Source: Lachnospiraceae bacterium (GTDB lineage Bacteria > Bacillota > Clostridia > Lachnospirales > Lachnospiraceae). Taken from it: a DNA stretch of 64,000 nt. Every line of letters starts with the position of its first letter. Within the stretch, counting starts at the first letter, position 1. Positions 25,345 to 33,631 of the stretch are shown here, piece by piece. A program made the translations under genes and the position numbers. The notes beneath the pieces were generated by a model, which ran no database searches, was not told where the DNA came from, and saw nothing but the letters and a program-made list of their open reading frames with translations. Location of the stretch: contig CAAGPW010000126.1 of the NCBI GenBank assembly GCA_900771955.1, positions 5,948 to 69,947 of the forward strand, given 5' to 3'.

Positions 25345-27770
25345 TGTCCCGAAAAAAAAAGAAAAAGAAAAAATACCGCGGTTTCTGGCGGTTTATCAAA
25401 TTTCAGATATTTTTAATGTGCCTTGTGCTCGGTGGTCTTGCCTACTATTACCTGGGAGGCTATGCACAGCAGATCTCACAGCTTAAATCCGAGGCGGAGC
25501 ATTATGTAAAGACGTCCTCGCCGGAGACGTTTAAAGCTTCGCAGACCAGTATTGTGTATGATGCGAATGGAAATCAGATTTCGGTTCTTAAGGGAGAGAA
25601 AGATGTCTATTATCTGGGTTTTGATCAGATACCGGCGAATGTAACGGCAGCGATCATCAGTATTGAGGATAAAAAGTTCTATCAGCATGGTGGCGTGGAT
25701 TACAAGGCGATCATGCGTGCGGTGCTTGCAATGCTGCGGGATGGAGAGGTTACGCAGGGCGGAAGTACGATCACACAGCAGCTTGCGCGAAATGTGTTTA
25801 TCTCGCAGGAGAAGACCTGGCAGCGTAAGATGGAGGAGATTTTCATCGCACTTCAGATGGAGAAAAAATATACCAAAAATGAGATTCTGGAGTTTTACCT
25901 CAATAACATTTATTTCGGAAATGGGTATTACGGCATTCAGGCAGCAAGCAAGGGCTATTTCAATACAACAGTGGATCAGCTCGATCTGTCGCAGATTGCT
26001 TTTTTATGTGCGATACCGAACAATCCGTCGCTCTATGATCCGGTCAATCATGCCGATAATACGATCACGCGGCGCAACCTGATCTTAAAGAATATGCTGG
26101 AGGACGGAAAGATCACACAGAGCGCCTATGCTTCGGCAAAAGCGGAGGAGATCGTATTAAATCGTCCGCAGACCAGCAAAAACGATTATGTGGAGACGTA
26201 CACCTATAACTGTGCGACGCGGGCGCTGATGCAGCTTCAGGGATTTCAGTTCCAGTACAGCTTTGATACGGCCGAGGCAGAGCAGGCATATGACGATATG
26301 TATGAGGAGACCTATGCCGCATGCCAGAGGACACTTTATACCGGTGGATACCGGATCTACACGTCGATCGACCTGAATATGCAGGCGGCGCTTCAGCAGA
26401 GCGTGGACGATAATCTCAGAGAATATACGGATGTCGGAGAAGACGGGATCTATGAGATGCAGAGCTCGGCGGTCTGCATCGACAATCAGACCGGTTATGT
26501 CAAGGCAATCGTCGGAGGCCGCAGCCAGCAGCTAAACGGTTATACTTTAAACCGTGCATACCAGAGTTACCGGCAGCCGGGAAGCTCCATCAAACCGCTG
26601 ATCGTGTATACACCGGCACTGGAGCGGGGTTACACGCCGGATTCCATTGTGAATGATGAAAAGACCGAAGACGGTCCGTCCAATGCAAACAAGAGCTATG
26701 CTGGAAAGATCACACTGCGTCAGGCGGTGGAGTCTTCCAAAAATACAGTGGCCTGGTCCCTGTTTGAAGAGCTGACACCGAAAGTGGGGATTGCTTATCT
26801 GAGAAATATGGATTTTTCCCATCTTGAGAGTCAGGATGAGCAGATGGCGGCTTCGCTCGGTGGTTTTACGAGAGGTGTGTCGGCGCTTGAGATGGCATCC
26901 GGTTATGCAGCACTTGAGAATGACGGAAAATACCGGAACCCAACCTGTATTGTCAAGATCACCGATGCAGATGGCAATGACATTTGTGTGTCAGATCAGG
27001 CAGAAACGGTTGTCTACAAAGAAAACGCGGCACGCATGATGACGGATATGCTTGTTTCCGTAGTAAAAGAAGGAACCGGAAAAGGACTTGCAATCAGTGA
27101 AATGCCATGTGCGGGCAAGACCGGAACAACCAATGACAACAAAGACGGATGGTTTGTCGGTTATACGCGCTACTACACGACCAGCGTATGGGTAGGTTAT
27201 GACATGCCAAAAGAACTGCCGACACTGAAAGGATCTTCCTATCCCGGAAATATCTGGCATGACTTTATGGAGAATATCCACAGTGGTCTCACACCGATGG
27301 ATTTTCTTCCGTATGTTTCTTACTCAGGAAACGGACAGAAAACAGATGCGCAGAGTCAGGAAGTGGAAGACAAAAAGACGGATGATGCGCCAAAACAGGA
27401 AGAAAACCAGCCGTCGCAGCCGACAGGAGAGCAGCCACCGGCGCAACAGCCGGCATCGGGAGAACAGGGCGTGCAGCAGACGCCGGCACAACAGACGCAG
27501 GCATCGGGAGAACAGGGCGTGCAGCAGACGCCGGAGCAGCAGACGCCAGCACAACAACAGCCGGCGTCGGGAGAGCAGAGTGTGCAGCAGCCATCAGCAC
27601 AGCCGTCGCAGCCGACAGGAGAGCAGCCACCGGCACAGCAGGCGTCGGGAGGGCAGAGTGAACAGCAGCAGACACAGCCGTCGGGAGAGCAGAGCGGACA
27701 GCAGGAAGCACAGGAGGATGCACAGCATATGGAGGAACAGAACGGAGCAGACAGGACAGCCGGAGAATAG
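25344..27770 (+). CDS. class A penicillin-binding protein with long Gln/Pro/Gly tail
   Basis: The 808-residue bifunctional enzyme has a basic N-terminus and one membrane helix (about 18-40). The glycosyltransferase domain (about 60-240) contains EDKKFYQHGGVDY near 108 and QGGSTITQQLARN near 138. The transpeptidase domain has the SxxK nucleophile in PGSSIKP near 412, SSKN near 465 and KTGTT near 592. From about residue 660 to the end is a low-complexity tail of imperfect units such as PASGEQGVQQTP and QPTGEQPPAQQ, probably spanning the cell wall. Family knowledge: it polymerises and cross-links peptidoglycan. The start overlaps the ATPase stop, with GGGAGG before it. Confidence 0.95.
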   Translation: MSRKKKKKKKYRGFWRFIKFQIFLMCLVLGGLAYYYLGGYAQQISQLKSEAEHYVKTSSPETFKASQTSIVYDANGNQISVLKGEKDVYYLGFDQIPANVTAAIISIEDKKFYQHGGVDYKAIMRAVLAMLRDGEVTQGGSTITQQLARNVFISQEKTWQRKMEEIFIALQMEKKYTKNEILEFYLNNIYFGNGYYGIQAASKGYFNTTVDQLDLSQIAFLCAIPNNPSLYDPVNHADNTITRRNLILKNMLEDGKITQSAYASAKAEEIVLNRPQTSKNDYVETYTYNCATRALMQLQGFQFQYSFDTAEAEQAYDDMYEETYAACQRTLYTGGYRIYTSIDLNMQAALQQSVDDNLREYTDVGEDGIYEMQSSAVCIDNQTGYVKAIVGGRSQQLNGYTLNRAYQSYRQPGSSIKPLIVYTPALERGYTPDSIVNDEKTEDGPSNANKSYAGKITLRQAVESSKNTVAWSLFEELTPKVGIAYLRNMDFSHLESQDEQMAASLGGFTRGVSALEMASGYAALENDGKYRNPTCIVKITDADGNDICVSDQAETVVYKENAARMMTDMLVSVVKEGTGKGLAISEMPCAGKTGTTNDNKDGWFVGYTRYYTTSVWVGYDMPKELPTLKGSSYPGNIWHDFMENIHSGLTPMDFLPYVSYSGNGQKTDAQSQEVEDKKTDDAPKQEENQPSQPTGEQPPAQQPASGEQGVQQTPAQQTQASGEQGVQQTPEQQTPAQQQPASGEQSVQQPSAQPSQPTGEQPPAQQASGGQSEQQQTQPSGEQSGQQEAQEDAQHMEEQNGADRTAGE

Positions 27771-27812
27771 CCTCCAACAGGTGAACAGCAAGCAGGAAAG
27801 GATCAGGGAACA

Positions 27813-28478
27813 ATGGAGAAAAAAGTAGTTTTAAAGGATATGGAACCCAAAGACAGGCTCTCTTATATATGGGAATATTATAAATGGTACATTATTGTAG
27901 CTGTATTTGTCGTGATTTTTGGAATTTATCTGATCGTGAGCTATACGACGAGAAAGGAAGAAGTCGCACACGTACTGATGGTCAATACAAATATAGAGGC
28001 AGTGAGTGATGATGACGCCCATCTGTTTGACCAGTTGCTCTCGGATAACGGGTATAACACTGCAAAACAGGAAGTGGCTGTGAATGACGGACTGCGTGTG
28101 GACCCGAAAGGAGTGGGACAGAATAATTATTACAGCTACAGTTCTGTTTTAACCATTTTAGAAGCAGGTGGCGCGGATGTTTACCTGTCGGATAAGGAAA
28201 CATTTGACCTGATCGCGGGAACTGGCAATCTGCAGGATCTGTCTGAGGTGCTGCCGGAGGATATCATGCAGGAATATCAGGATAAGCTGGTGTATACAAC
28301 GGATGGAGAAACGAATGAGAGTTATCCGTGCGGGATTGAGATCACCGGAAATAAATGGGCGAAAGAAACAGGTCTGTATACCGGTGACTGCGTGATCGGA
28401 GCGGCGTATGGAGATAATACGGACGGGCTGACAAAAAAGCTGATTTCTTATATATTGGGGGAAAACGAAATCCATTGA
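27813..28478 (+). CDS. membrane-anchored protein of unknown function behind the PBP gene
   Basis: The 221-residue protein has a soluble, charged first 25 residues, one membrane helix (WYIIVAVFVVIFGIYLIVSY, about 26-45), and an extracytoplasmic domain of about 170 residues. The domain contains TILEAGGADVYLSDKETFDLI, then LQDLSEVLP and a final GDCVIGAAYGDNTD stretch. This pattern loosely resembles a substrate-binding-protein fold, but I recognise no named family. It follows the penicillin-binding protein gene by 42 nt and has AGGATCAGGG upstream, so it is probably in the same operon. Confidence 0.75.
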   Translation: MEKKVVLKDMEPKDRLSYIWEYYKWYIIVAVFVVIFGIYLIVSYTTRKEEVAHVLMVNTNIEAVSDDDAHLFDQLLSDNGYNTAKQEVAVNDGLRVDPKGVGQNNYYSYSSVLTILEAGGADVYLSDKETFDLIAGTGNLQDLSEVLPEDIMQEYQDKLVYTTDGETNESYPCGIEITGNKWAKETGLYTGDCVIGAAYGDNTDGLTKKLISYILGENEIH

Positions 28479-28565
28479 CAGGAGGAAAATGGTCGCCTAT
28501 ACTGAATTTATGGATGAAAATTCTCGTTTTTTAGAAAAAAAGAAAATAAAGGAGCAAATTGCAAA

Positions 28566-29507
28566 ATGAAGAAGTATGGTTTTGGAGTGGACATCGGAGG
28601 TACAACTTGTAAGATCGGTCTGTTTGAGATGAACGGAACATTGATTGAAGACTGGGAGATCAGGACGAATACAGAAAATAACGGAGCATCCATTCTGGAT
28701 GATGTGGCCGCGGCAATTGAAGGAAAGATGGAGACTGCAGGCATTGCAAAGGAAGATGTGCAGGGAATCGGTGTCGGTGTTCCGGGACCGGTTACCACAG
28801 ACGGTACGGTTTTAAAATGTGTAAACCTTGGCTGGGGCGAATTTAATGTCGCAGATGTATTGGGAAAACGCACTGGATTTCCGGTAAAGGTCGGCAATGA
28901 TGCCAATGTTGCAGCACTCGGTGAGATGTGGCAGGGCGGCGGAAAAGGCCATAAGGATGTAGTCATGGTTACACTTGGAACAGGTGTCGGCGGCGGAATT
29001 ATCGTCGGTGGAAAGATCGTTGCAGGTGCAAATGGTGCAGGCGGTGAGATCGGACATATCATGGTGAATGAGGAAGAGACAGATACCTGTGGATGTGGCA
29101 AGAAGGGATGCCTGGAGCAGTATGCTTCGGCGACCGGAATCGTTCGCATGGCAAAGAAACTGCTGGCAACGGATGACAGAGAGACGACCTTAAAGAGCGT
29201 GAGCGGACTGACTGCAAAGGATATCTTTGATGCGGCAAAAGCCGGGGATGCAGTTGCAGAAGAACTCGTAGAAAAGCTTGGAAAAGTGCTTGGAAATGCA
29301 CTTGCCAATGTTGCATGCGTAGTTAATCCGGAGATCATTGTAATCGGCGGTGGAGTTTCAAAAGCCGGGGCTATTCTGATCGATGTGATTCAGAAGCATT
29401 ATGTGGAAACAACGTTCCATGCCTGCAGAAACGCAGAATTCGCACTCGCAACCCTTGGAAATCAGGCAGGAATGTACGGATGTGTACAGATGCTGCTTGA
29501 TATGTAG
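28566..29507 (+). CDS. glk: ROK-family glucokinase
   Basis: The 313-residue sugar kinase begins with the phosphate-binding GVDIGGTTCKIGLF. The catalytic aspartate lies in VGNDANVAALGE near residue 105, followed by VTLGTGVGGGIIVGGK. The ROK zinc site reads GHIMVNEEETDTCGCGKKGC in the middle. Family knowledge: it phosphorylates glucose with ATP in the cytoplasm. The length matches Firmicutes GlcK. The ribosome site AAAGGAGC precedes the ATG. Its transcript ends at a hairpin that overlaps the 3' end of the convergent GGDEF gene. Confidence 0.92.
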   Translation: MKKYGFGVDIGGTTCKIGLFEMNGTLIEDWEIRTNTENNGASILDDVAAAIEGKMETAGIAKEDVQGIGVGVPGPVTTDGTVLKCVNLGWGEFNVADVLGKRTGFPVKVGNDANVAALGEMWQGGGKGHKDVVMVTLGTGVGGGIIVGGKIVAGANGAGGEIGHIMVNEEETDTCGCGKKGCLEQYASATGIVRMAKKLLATDDRETTLKSVSGLTAKDIFDAAKAGDAVAEELVEKLGKVLGNALANVACVVNPEIIVIGGGVSKAGAILIDVIQKHYVETTFHACRNAEFALATLGNQAGMYGCVQMLLDM

Positions 29508-29564
29508 AGCACTGGATCATGGAGTTGGATTGTCAAAGTACCTGAATACATAGTTCATATTACT

Positions 29565-29612
29565 GCACAGGCGCGTCAGTTCTTTTTGATACTTGACCGC
29601 CTGTGTTTTTTT
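29565..29612 (+). terminator. terminator of the glucokinase gene, overlapping the convergent gene's end
   Basis: CACAGGCG at 29565-29572 pairs with CGCCTGTG at 29598-29605, with GTCA/TGAC extending the stem inward, followed by seven T. The right arm also encodes residues near the C-terminus of the minus-strand GGDEF protein. Confidence 0.75.
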
Positions 29613-31900
29613 GCCTCATACAGGATCTCATCTGATTTTTGGATGATTTCGTTTAAATCGGTCTTTGGATTGCAGAGAAAACTTTTGATGCCGACAGACA
29701 GTTCCACAAAAAATGGCTGGTCGCATGCAGCATTGAAAGCATCCTCTGCTTTTTGCAGTTTTTTCGGAAAAGTGCTGGCAAAGTCTGATTCCCCCGACAG
29801 AACAAGCGAGACAAATTCATCCCCGCCGATGCGTGCGGTCAGAGAAGAAGCAGGCAGATTTTCGGATAACAGGCGTGCTGCGGAGCAGATTGCAAAATCA
29901 CCGGAAACATGTCCGAAGCAGTCGTTGATCTCCTTTAAATGATCGAGATCACCGAAAATCAGATGTGCCGGTGCATTTTCATGTTCCTTGCACAGCGTGA
30001 TAGCGCGTTCCATAAAACCGCGGCGGTTTAAAAGCTTGCTTAAGTCATCATATTCCGAAATAAAACTGAGGATATGATTCTGTTCCTGAATTACATTTAA
30101 GGACTGCTGTAATTCCTTTTGTACCTGTTTCTCCTGATTGTTCAGCTGGATGAAACGGAGCAGGGAACCAAGCTGCAGACTGCAGGTCTGCACAAAGGGA
30201 ACGTCCGCCTGTTCCACATCGCAGAGAAGCACGCCGTACTGCTCTGCGCCGGAAAACAGCACAAAAGCAGTCAGACACTGATGCTGCTTTTGCGGCAGAA
30301 ACGAGGAGAAGCCGACATCTTCTGTTAAGAGCGGACGTTCCCCGGGTTCATAGTAGCGCCATTCATCCTGATTGTAGAATGCGGTCAGATGCAGCTTTGC
30401 CTGAAAGAAAAGCGGGTTTCCAGCGGCAAAGTGCACCGGGTGCTCAAAGAAATAAAAATACGCGCCGCGGATGTTCATGAGCTGGAAACGTTCCATGACA
30501 TGAGTGATGGAATCTTTAAAATCAAGGTCGTCATTGATCAGATCACGCATAAAAGTCGGAACGAACCATGCTTTGCGGTTGAAGTTGATGAGCTGTCTTT
30601 CCAGGTTGCCTACATCCTTAAAATGTGTATACTGATGCAGCATCGAAATGACTTCAGAGAGGATACTCCGTGTGATGTCATTGTCTGTATTGGCGATGAG
30701 TGCACGAAGAAGTTCTGTGAATTTTTCTAAAAGAAGTCCGTTGGAAATGTGATGCTCGCCGAGCAGGCTGTTTAAAATAGTAAGCAGATAATTGTCATGC
30801 GGACAAAGCTCTTTTTTTACAAATGCATTTTTATAAACATAGGAAAAGAAGCTGCGTACGAGTGAAGTATAGTACAGACGTATGTTCTCATAGGGAATCA
30901 GGGAAAATACATTTGCGGAGATCCGGTCTGCGGAGGTCATGGTAAAAGCTTCCAGATCGCTTTCGGCAACCTGTCTGCGCAGCAGGGAAAGACCGGACTG
31001 GCATCCGCAGGAGCAGCGTATGCGCAGGGTGGCAGGCATGCGCTTGGAGACAGGAGTCTTGCCGCGGCAGAGTAAGAGTGTGTTTTTGAGTGCGGTATAG
31101 CTGAACTGGAAACTGCTGTGTGCCACACTGGTCAGAGGCGGAGTGAGCGACTGGGCAAAATCTACGTTGTCAAAACCGGTGATGGCAATATCTTTGCCGA
31201 TCAGAAGGTTGTGGTGGCTGCAGACACGGTAGCCGGCTTTTGCCATATTGTCGTTGGCAAAGACGATCGCCTCGAGCCCAGGGTTGTTTGCCAGCAGAAA
31301 TTCAACCTTGTCATCCACATTTTCGGAAAAATCACCGTATACAACCATATTTTTCGTGACAGGAATGCCGTGATGCTGCATGATGTCGCGATAGGCAGCA
31401 AGGCGTTCATTGGAATCACGGTTGCTTTTTGGCCCACAGACAAAAGCAATTTTCCGGTAATGATGAAAATTCAGTAAATGCTCCATACAGCTACGGATGC
31501 CATTATAATTGTCTGCGATCAGATAAGGAGCATCTATGGATTGTGGAATATCCTCCAGTAAAAGGCAGGGAATATCCTTATAATCATGTAAAAACTGTTC
31601 CGGGTTTCCGCTGCGTGTAGACAGCGAAAGTGAACCATAGGCAATGATCAGTGCATCCAGTTTGGAAAAATGCACATAGTCATAGATGGTATCAAACTGG
31701 TAACGGTAGTGTCCGTTGTCGTTGCTCGAAAGGATATCAGAGCAGTAGAGCGGCACCTGCGGTCCCATGAGAAAGAGCAGATTGACATCTTCTTCTTTGG
31801 CACAGGTGTAAAATCCGCTGATCAGATCTTCCGAGTAATCAGATTGAATATCTCCCAGCATAATTCCGATTGTATAGCGTTTGTTATCTGTTTTTTCCAT
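29576..31900 (-). CDS. LacI-type sugar-binding sensor fused to a GGDEF diguanylate cyclase
   Basis: The 774-residue protein has an N-terminal periplasmic-binding-like domain (residues ~9-290) as found in LacI/GalR regulators (YTIGIMLGDIQSDY; KIAFVCGPKSNRDSNERLAAY split; AITGFDNVDFAQ). It has neither the LacI helix-turn-helix nor a signal peptide, so this sensor is cytoplasmic. A helical/GAF-like middle (about 320-600) leads to a GGDEF domain with LSKLLNRRGF and RIGGDEFVSLV near residue 695. The active site is intact and there is no RxxD inhibitory site. Inference: an intracellular sugar or similar ligand controls c-di-GMP synthesis. A paralogue at 36520 shares the first two parts. Confidence 0.9.
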   Translation of the reverse strand: MEKTDNKRYTIGIMLGDIQSDYSEDLISGFYTCAKEEDVNLLFLMGPQVPLYCSDILSSNDNGHYRYQFDTIYDYVHFSKLDALIIAYGSLSLSTRSGNPEQFLHDYKDIPCLLLEDIPQSIDAPYLIADNYNGIRSCMEHLLNFHHYRKIAFVCGPKSNRDSNERLAAYRDIMQHHGIPVTKNMVVYGDFSENVDDKVEFLLANNPGLEAIVFANDNMAKAGYRVCSHHNLLIGKDIAITGFDNVDFAQSLTPPLTSVAHSSFQFSYTALKNTLLLCRGKTPVSKRMPATLRIRCSCGCQSGLSLLRRQVAESDLEAFTMTSADRISANVFSLIPYENIRLYYTSLVRSFFSYVYKNAFVKKELCPHDNYLLTILNSLLGEHHISNGLLLEKFTELLRALIANTDNDITRSILSEVISMLHQYTHFKDVGNLERQLINFNRKAWFVPTFMRDLINDDLDFKDSITHVMERFQLMNIRGAYFYFFEHPVHFAAGNPLFFQAKLHLTAFYNQDEWRYYEPGERPLLTEDVGFSSFLPQKQHQCLTAFVLFSGAEQYGVLLCDVEQADVPFVQTCSLQLGSLLRFIQLNNQEKQVQKELQQSLNVIQEQNHILSFISEYDDLSKLLNRRGFMERAITLCKEHENAPAHLIFGDLDHLKEINDCFGHVSGDFAICSAARLLSENLPASSLTARIGGDEFVSLVLSGESDFASTFPKKLQKAEDAFNAACDQPFFVELSVGIKSFLCNPKTDLNEIIQKSDEILYEAKKHRRSSIKKN

Positions 31901-32116
31901 ATCCAGAGCCTCTTTTGTAAAAAACGTCTTATAATTATCTGAATTATACCATAAAATGGAGAAAGCGAGAACCTGTTTTCAAATATATTCCAGAAAATCC
32001 AGATGTTGTGGCTGTTTATTTTGGCGTATTCATGTTACCATTCAAATGTAACAAAAATGTAACAAATACGAAATCAATATGAAACATTTTGAACTCGTAA
32101 GACAAAGGAGGATAAC

Positions 32117-32821
32117 ATGAAAAAAGGATACATAGCAGCACTTGCGGCAGCAGTAATTGTGACAACGGCATCTCCGCTTGCAGTACAGGCAGGAACTGTA
32201 AATTCGGTGAGAGATTGCGCAAAAAGCGGGAAAATCACTGTGATCGGTGGAACGATCCGTGACTGTAGCAGTATAAAGGACATCCTGCCGCAGCTCGGAA
32301 ACGGAAATGCAAGCTGGAATGATCAGTGGAATAACTGCACACCGGAAACAAAACCGGAAACAAAACCGGAAACAAAACCAGAGACAAAACCAGAGACAAA
32401 ACCGGAAACTAAGCCGGAAAATAAACCACAGGAAGATGAGGCAGAAACCTCGTTTGCAAGACAGGTCGTAAAACTGGTTAATGAAGAACGGGCAAAAGCA
32501 GGTCTTTCGGAACTTGAACTGGATGAAAATATTGAGGCAGCAGCACTGGTACGTGCAAAAGAGACGGAGCAGTCCTTTTCACATACAAGACCGAACGGAA
32601 GCAGCTTTAGCACAGCCTTAAAAGAGCAGGGCGTATCTTACCGTGGTTCAGGCGAAAACATTGCGTGGGGACAGAAAACACCGGAGGATGTGATGAAGGC
32701 TTGGATGAACAGTGAAGGACACAGAGCCAACATTTTAAATGCCAGCTTTACAAAGATCGGTGTCGGATATTACCAGAATGCAGCCGGCACGAATTACTGG
32801 ACACAGCTTTTTACTTATTGA
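32117..32821 (+). CDS. secreted CAP-domain (SCP/PR-1-like) protein with ETKP repeats
   Basis: The 234-residue protein has a clear signal peptide (MKKGYIAALAAAVIVTTASP, cleavage near AVQAG). A short N-terminal module of about 45 residues is followed by a linker of six or seven tandem ETKP units (32341-32421), then a CAP domain (about 110-234). CAP signature residues are visible: the histidine in SFSHTRPNG, the GENIAWG motif and GHRANILN. Family knowledge: such proteins are secreted, and their molecular role in bacteria is largely unknown. It has AAAGGAGG before the ATG. Direct repeats of ATGTAAC near 32044-32064 lie upstream. It is followed by the invertible segment. Confidence 0.92.
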   Translation: MKKGYIAALAAAVIVTTASPLAVQAGTVNSVRDCAKSGKITVIGGTIRDCSSIKDILPQLGNGNASWNDQWNNCTPETKPETKPETKPETKPETKPETKPENKPQEDEAETSFARQVVKLVNEERAKAGLSELELDENIEAAALVRAKETEQSFSHTRPNGSSFSTALKEQGVSYRGSGENIAWGQKTPEDVMKAWMNSEGHRANILNASFTKIGVGYYQNAAGTNYWTQLFTY

Positions 32822-32853
32822 CATCCCGTGTCAGATTCCATATAGTAAGCAGG

Positions 32854-32904
32854 TATGCAAAAGAAGAGGTCTGGGAAAACATAATTCCCAGGCCTCTTGC
32901 ATAT
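32854..32904. terminator. strong hairpin between the CAP gene and the invertible segment
   Basis: GAGGTCTGGGAA pairs with TTCCCAGGCCTC around AACATAA, with TATGCAA/TTGCATA extending the stem past a small bulge. No T run follows on either side, so it may be a weak terminator, an mRNA 3' stabiliser or an insulator protecting the CAP gene from the promoter that currently points at it. Confidence 0.5.
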
Positions 32905-32920
32905 GCTAAAAAAGAAAAGA

Positions 32921-32956
32921 ATGCAACAGTTTGTATGAAAGTGTTGCATCCTTTTT
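32921..32956 (+). repeat. left inverted repeat of the switch
   Basis: The 36-bp repeat consists of arm ATGCAACA, a 13-nt spacer GTTTGTATGAAAG, the inverted arm TGTTGCAT, then CCTTTTT. Identity with the reverse complement of 33632-33667 is complete and stops at both ends. The arm-spacer-arm layout is what tyrosine recombinases bind. Confidence 0.95.
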
Positions 32957-32965
32957 ACAATATAT

Positions 32966-32992
32966 CTATCGGTCAGAACGAAAAATACTTTA
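32966..32992 (-). promoter_or_regulatory. sigma-D (flagellar) promoter inside the invertible segment
   Basis: On the minus strand, TAAA (32992-32989) is followed by 15 nt and ACCGATAG (32973-32966). The known Firmicutes SigD consensus is TAAA, about 15 nt, GCCGATAT. Transcription would start just inside the left repeat. In this orientation it reads toward the CAP gene antisense strand; after inversion it would read through the right repeat into csrA and flagellin, leaving a leader of about 55 nt. Confidence 0.8.
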
Positions 32993-33010
32993 TAGTTCCC
33001 CTGAAAAAAT

Positions 33011-33586
33011 TTACAAATTCACATGAAAAAATACAGAATCTTTGTCTTCCTGTTCAATTCCGAGATAACGCTTGGTGATCTGATAGGAAGAATGATTATA
33101 AATTTCCATCAGAACAGCAGGCGGAGTCCCGCATTTCCAGGCATGGTAGCCAAAAGTTTTTCGCATGGAGTGACAACTGATGCCATTTTCGAGGTTGAGC
33201 ACATCGGAAGCGTGCCGGATAATACGAAATGCCTGTGAGCGGCTGAGTGGTGAACCACCTCGTCCGGGAAAAAGATACGTCTCTCCGGAAACAGCAGTAC
33301 AGTTATTCTGATACAGTCTCAGTGCATGCAGTGCATTATCATTGAGTGCAATGCGCGCAGTCTTTTTGGTCTTGTGTTCTGTCACAGTAAGATGATACCG
33401 AAAATCCTTTTTTGAAAAATCATAAACATCTTTCCATTTCAAACGCAGCAGATCGCTGATGCGAAGTGTTGTATTTACACCCATGCAGATCAAAGTGTAA
33501 TTTCTTAAATTTGGTTCCCTCTTGTAGTAAAAATCTTTTAAATTCTGTACATCCTTTAAATTTCTGATTGGCTGAGTTGTACTCAT
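33011..33586 (-). CDS. minimal tyrosine recombinase (DNA invertase, FimB/FimE size class)
   Basis: The 191-residue protein consists almost only of the catalytic domain and has no separate N-terminal core-binding domain. All catalytic residues are present: Arg42 in TTLRISDLLRL, Lys72 in EHKTKK, His139 and Arg142 in CHSMRKTFG, His165 in YNHSS, and nucleophilic Tyr174 in KRYLGIEQ. This size and pattern resemble the Fim-type invertases of phase-variable promoters. The start ATG 33586 follows AAAGGGG. The gene lies entirely between the inverted repeats, so it turns with the segment. No good promoter is visible in the 45 nt between its start and the right repeat, so it may be read from outside, differently in each orientation. 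Confidence 0.93.
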   Translation of the reverse strand: MSTTQPIRNLKDVQNLKDFYYKREPNLRNYTLICMGVNTTLRISDLLRLKWKDVYDFSKKDFRYHLTVTEHKTKKTARIALNDNALHALRLYQNNCTAVSGETYLFPGRGGSPLSRSQAFRIIRHASDVLNLENGISCHSMRKTFGYHAWKCGTPPAVLMEIYNHSSYQITKRYLGIEQEDKDSVFFHVNL

Positions 33587-33631
33587 ATGGATACCCCTTT
33601 CATTTCTGTCATTCCTGGTTGTTGTCCTGGC

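Noticed and set aside
27415..27710. Regular DNA repeats that could suggest a CRISPR array
   Set aside because: They are imperfect coding repeats in frame with the penicillin-binding protein tail, with no unique spacers and no cas genes.
28508..29338. A long open frame on the strand opposite the glucokinase gene
   Set aside because: It mirrors glucokinase codons, has no ribosome site, and its Ser/Pro/Thr-rich sequence is typical of antisense frames.
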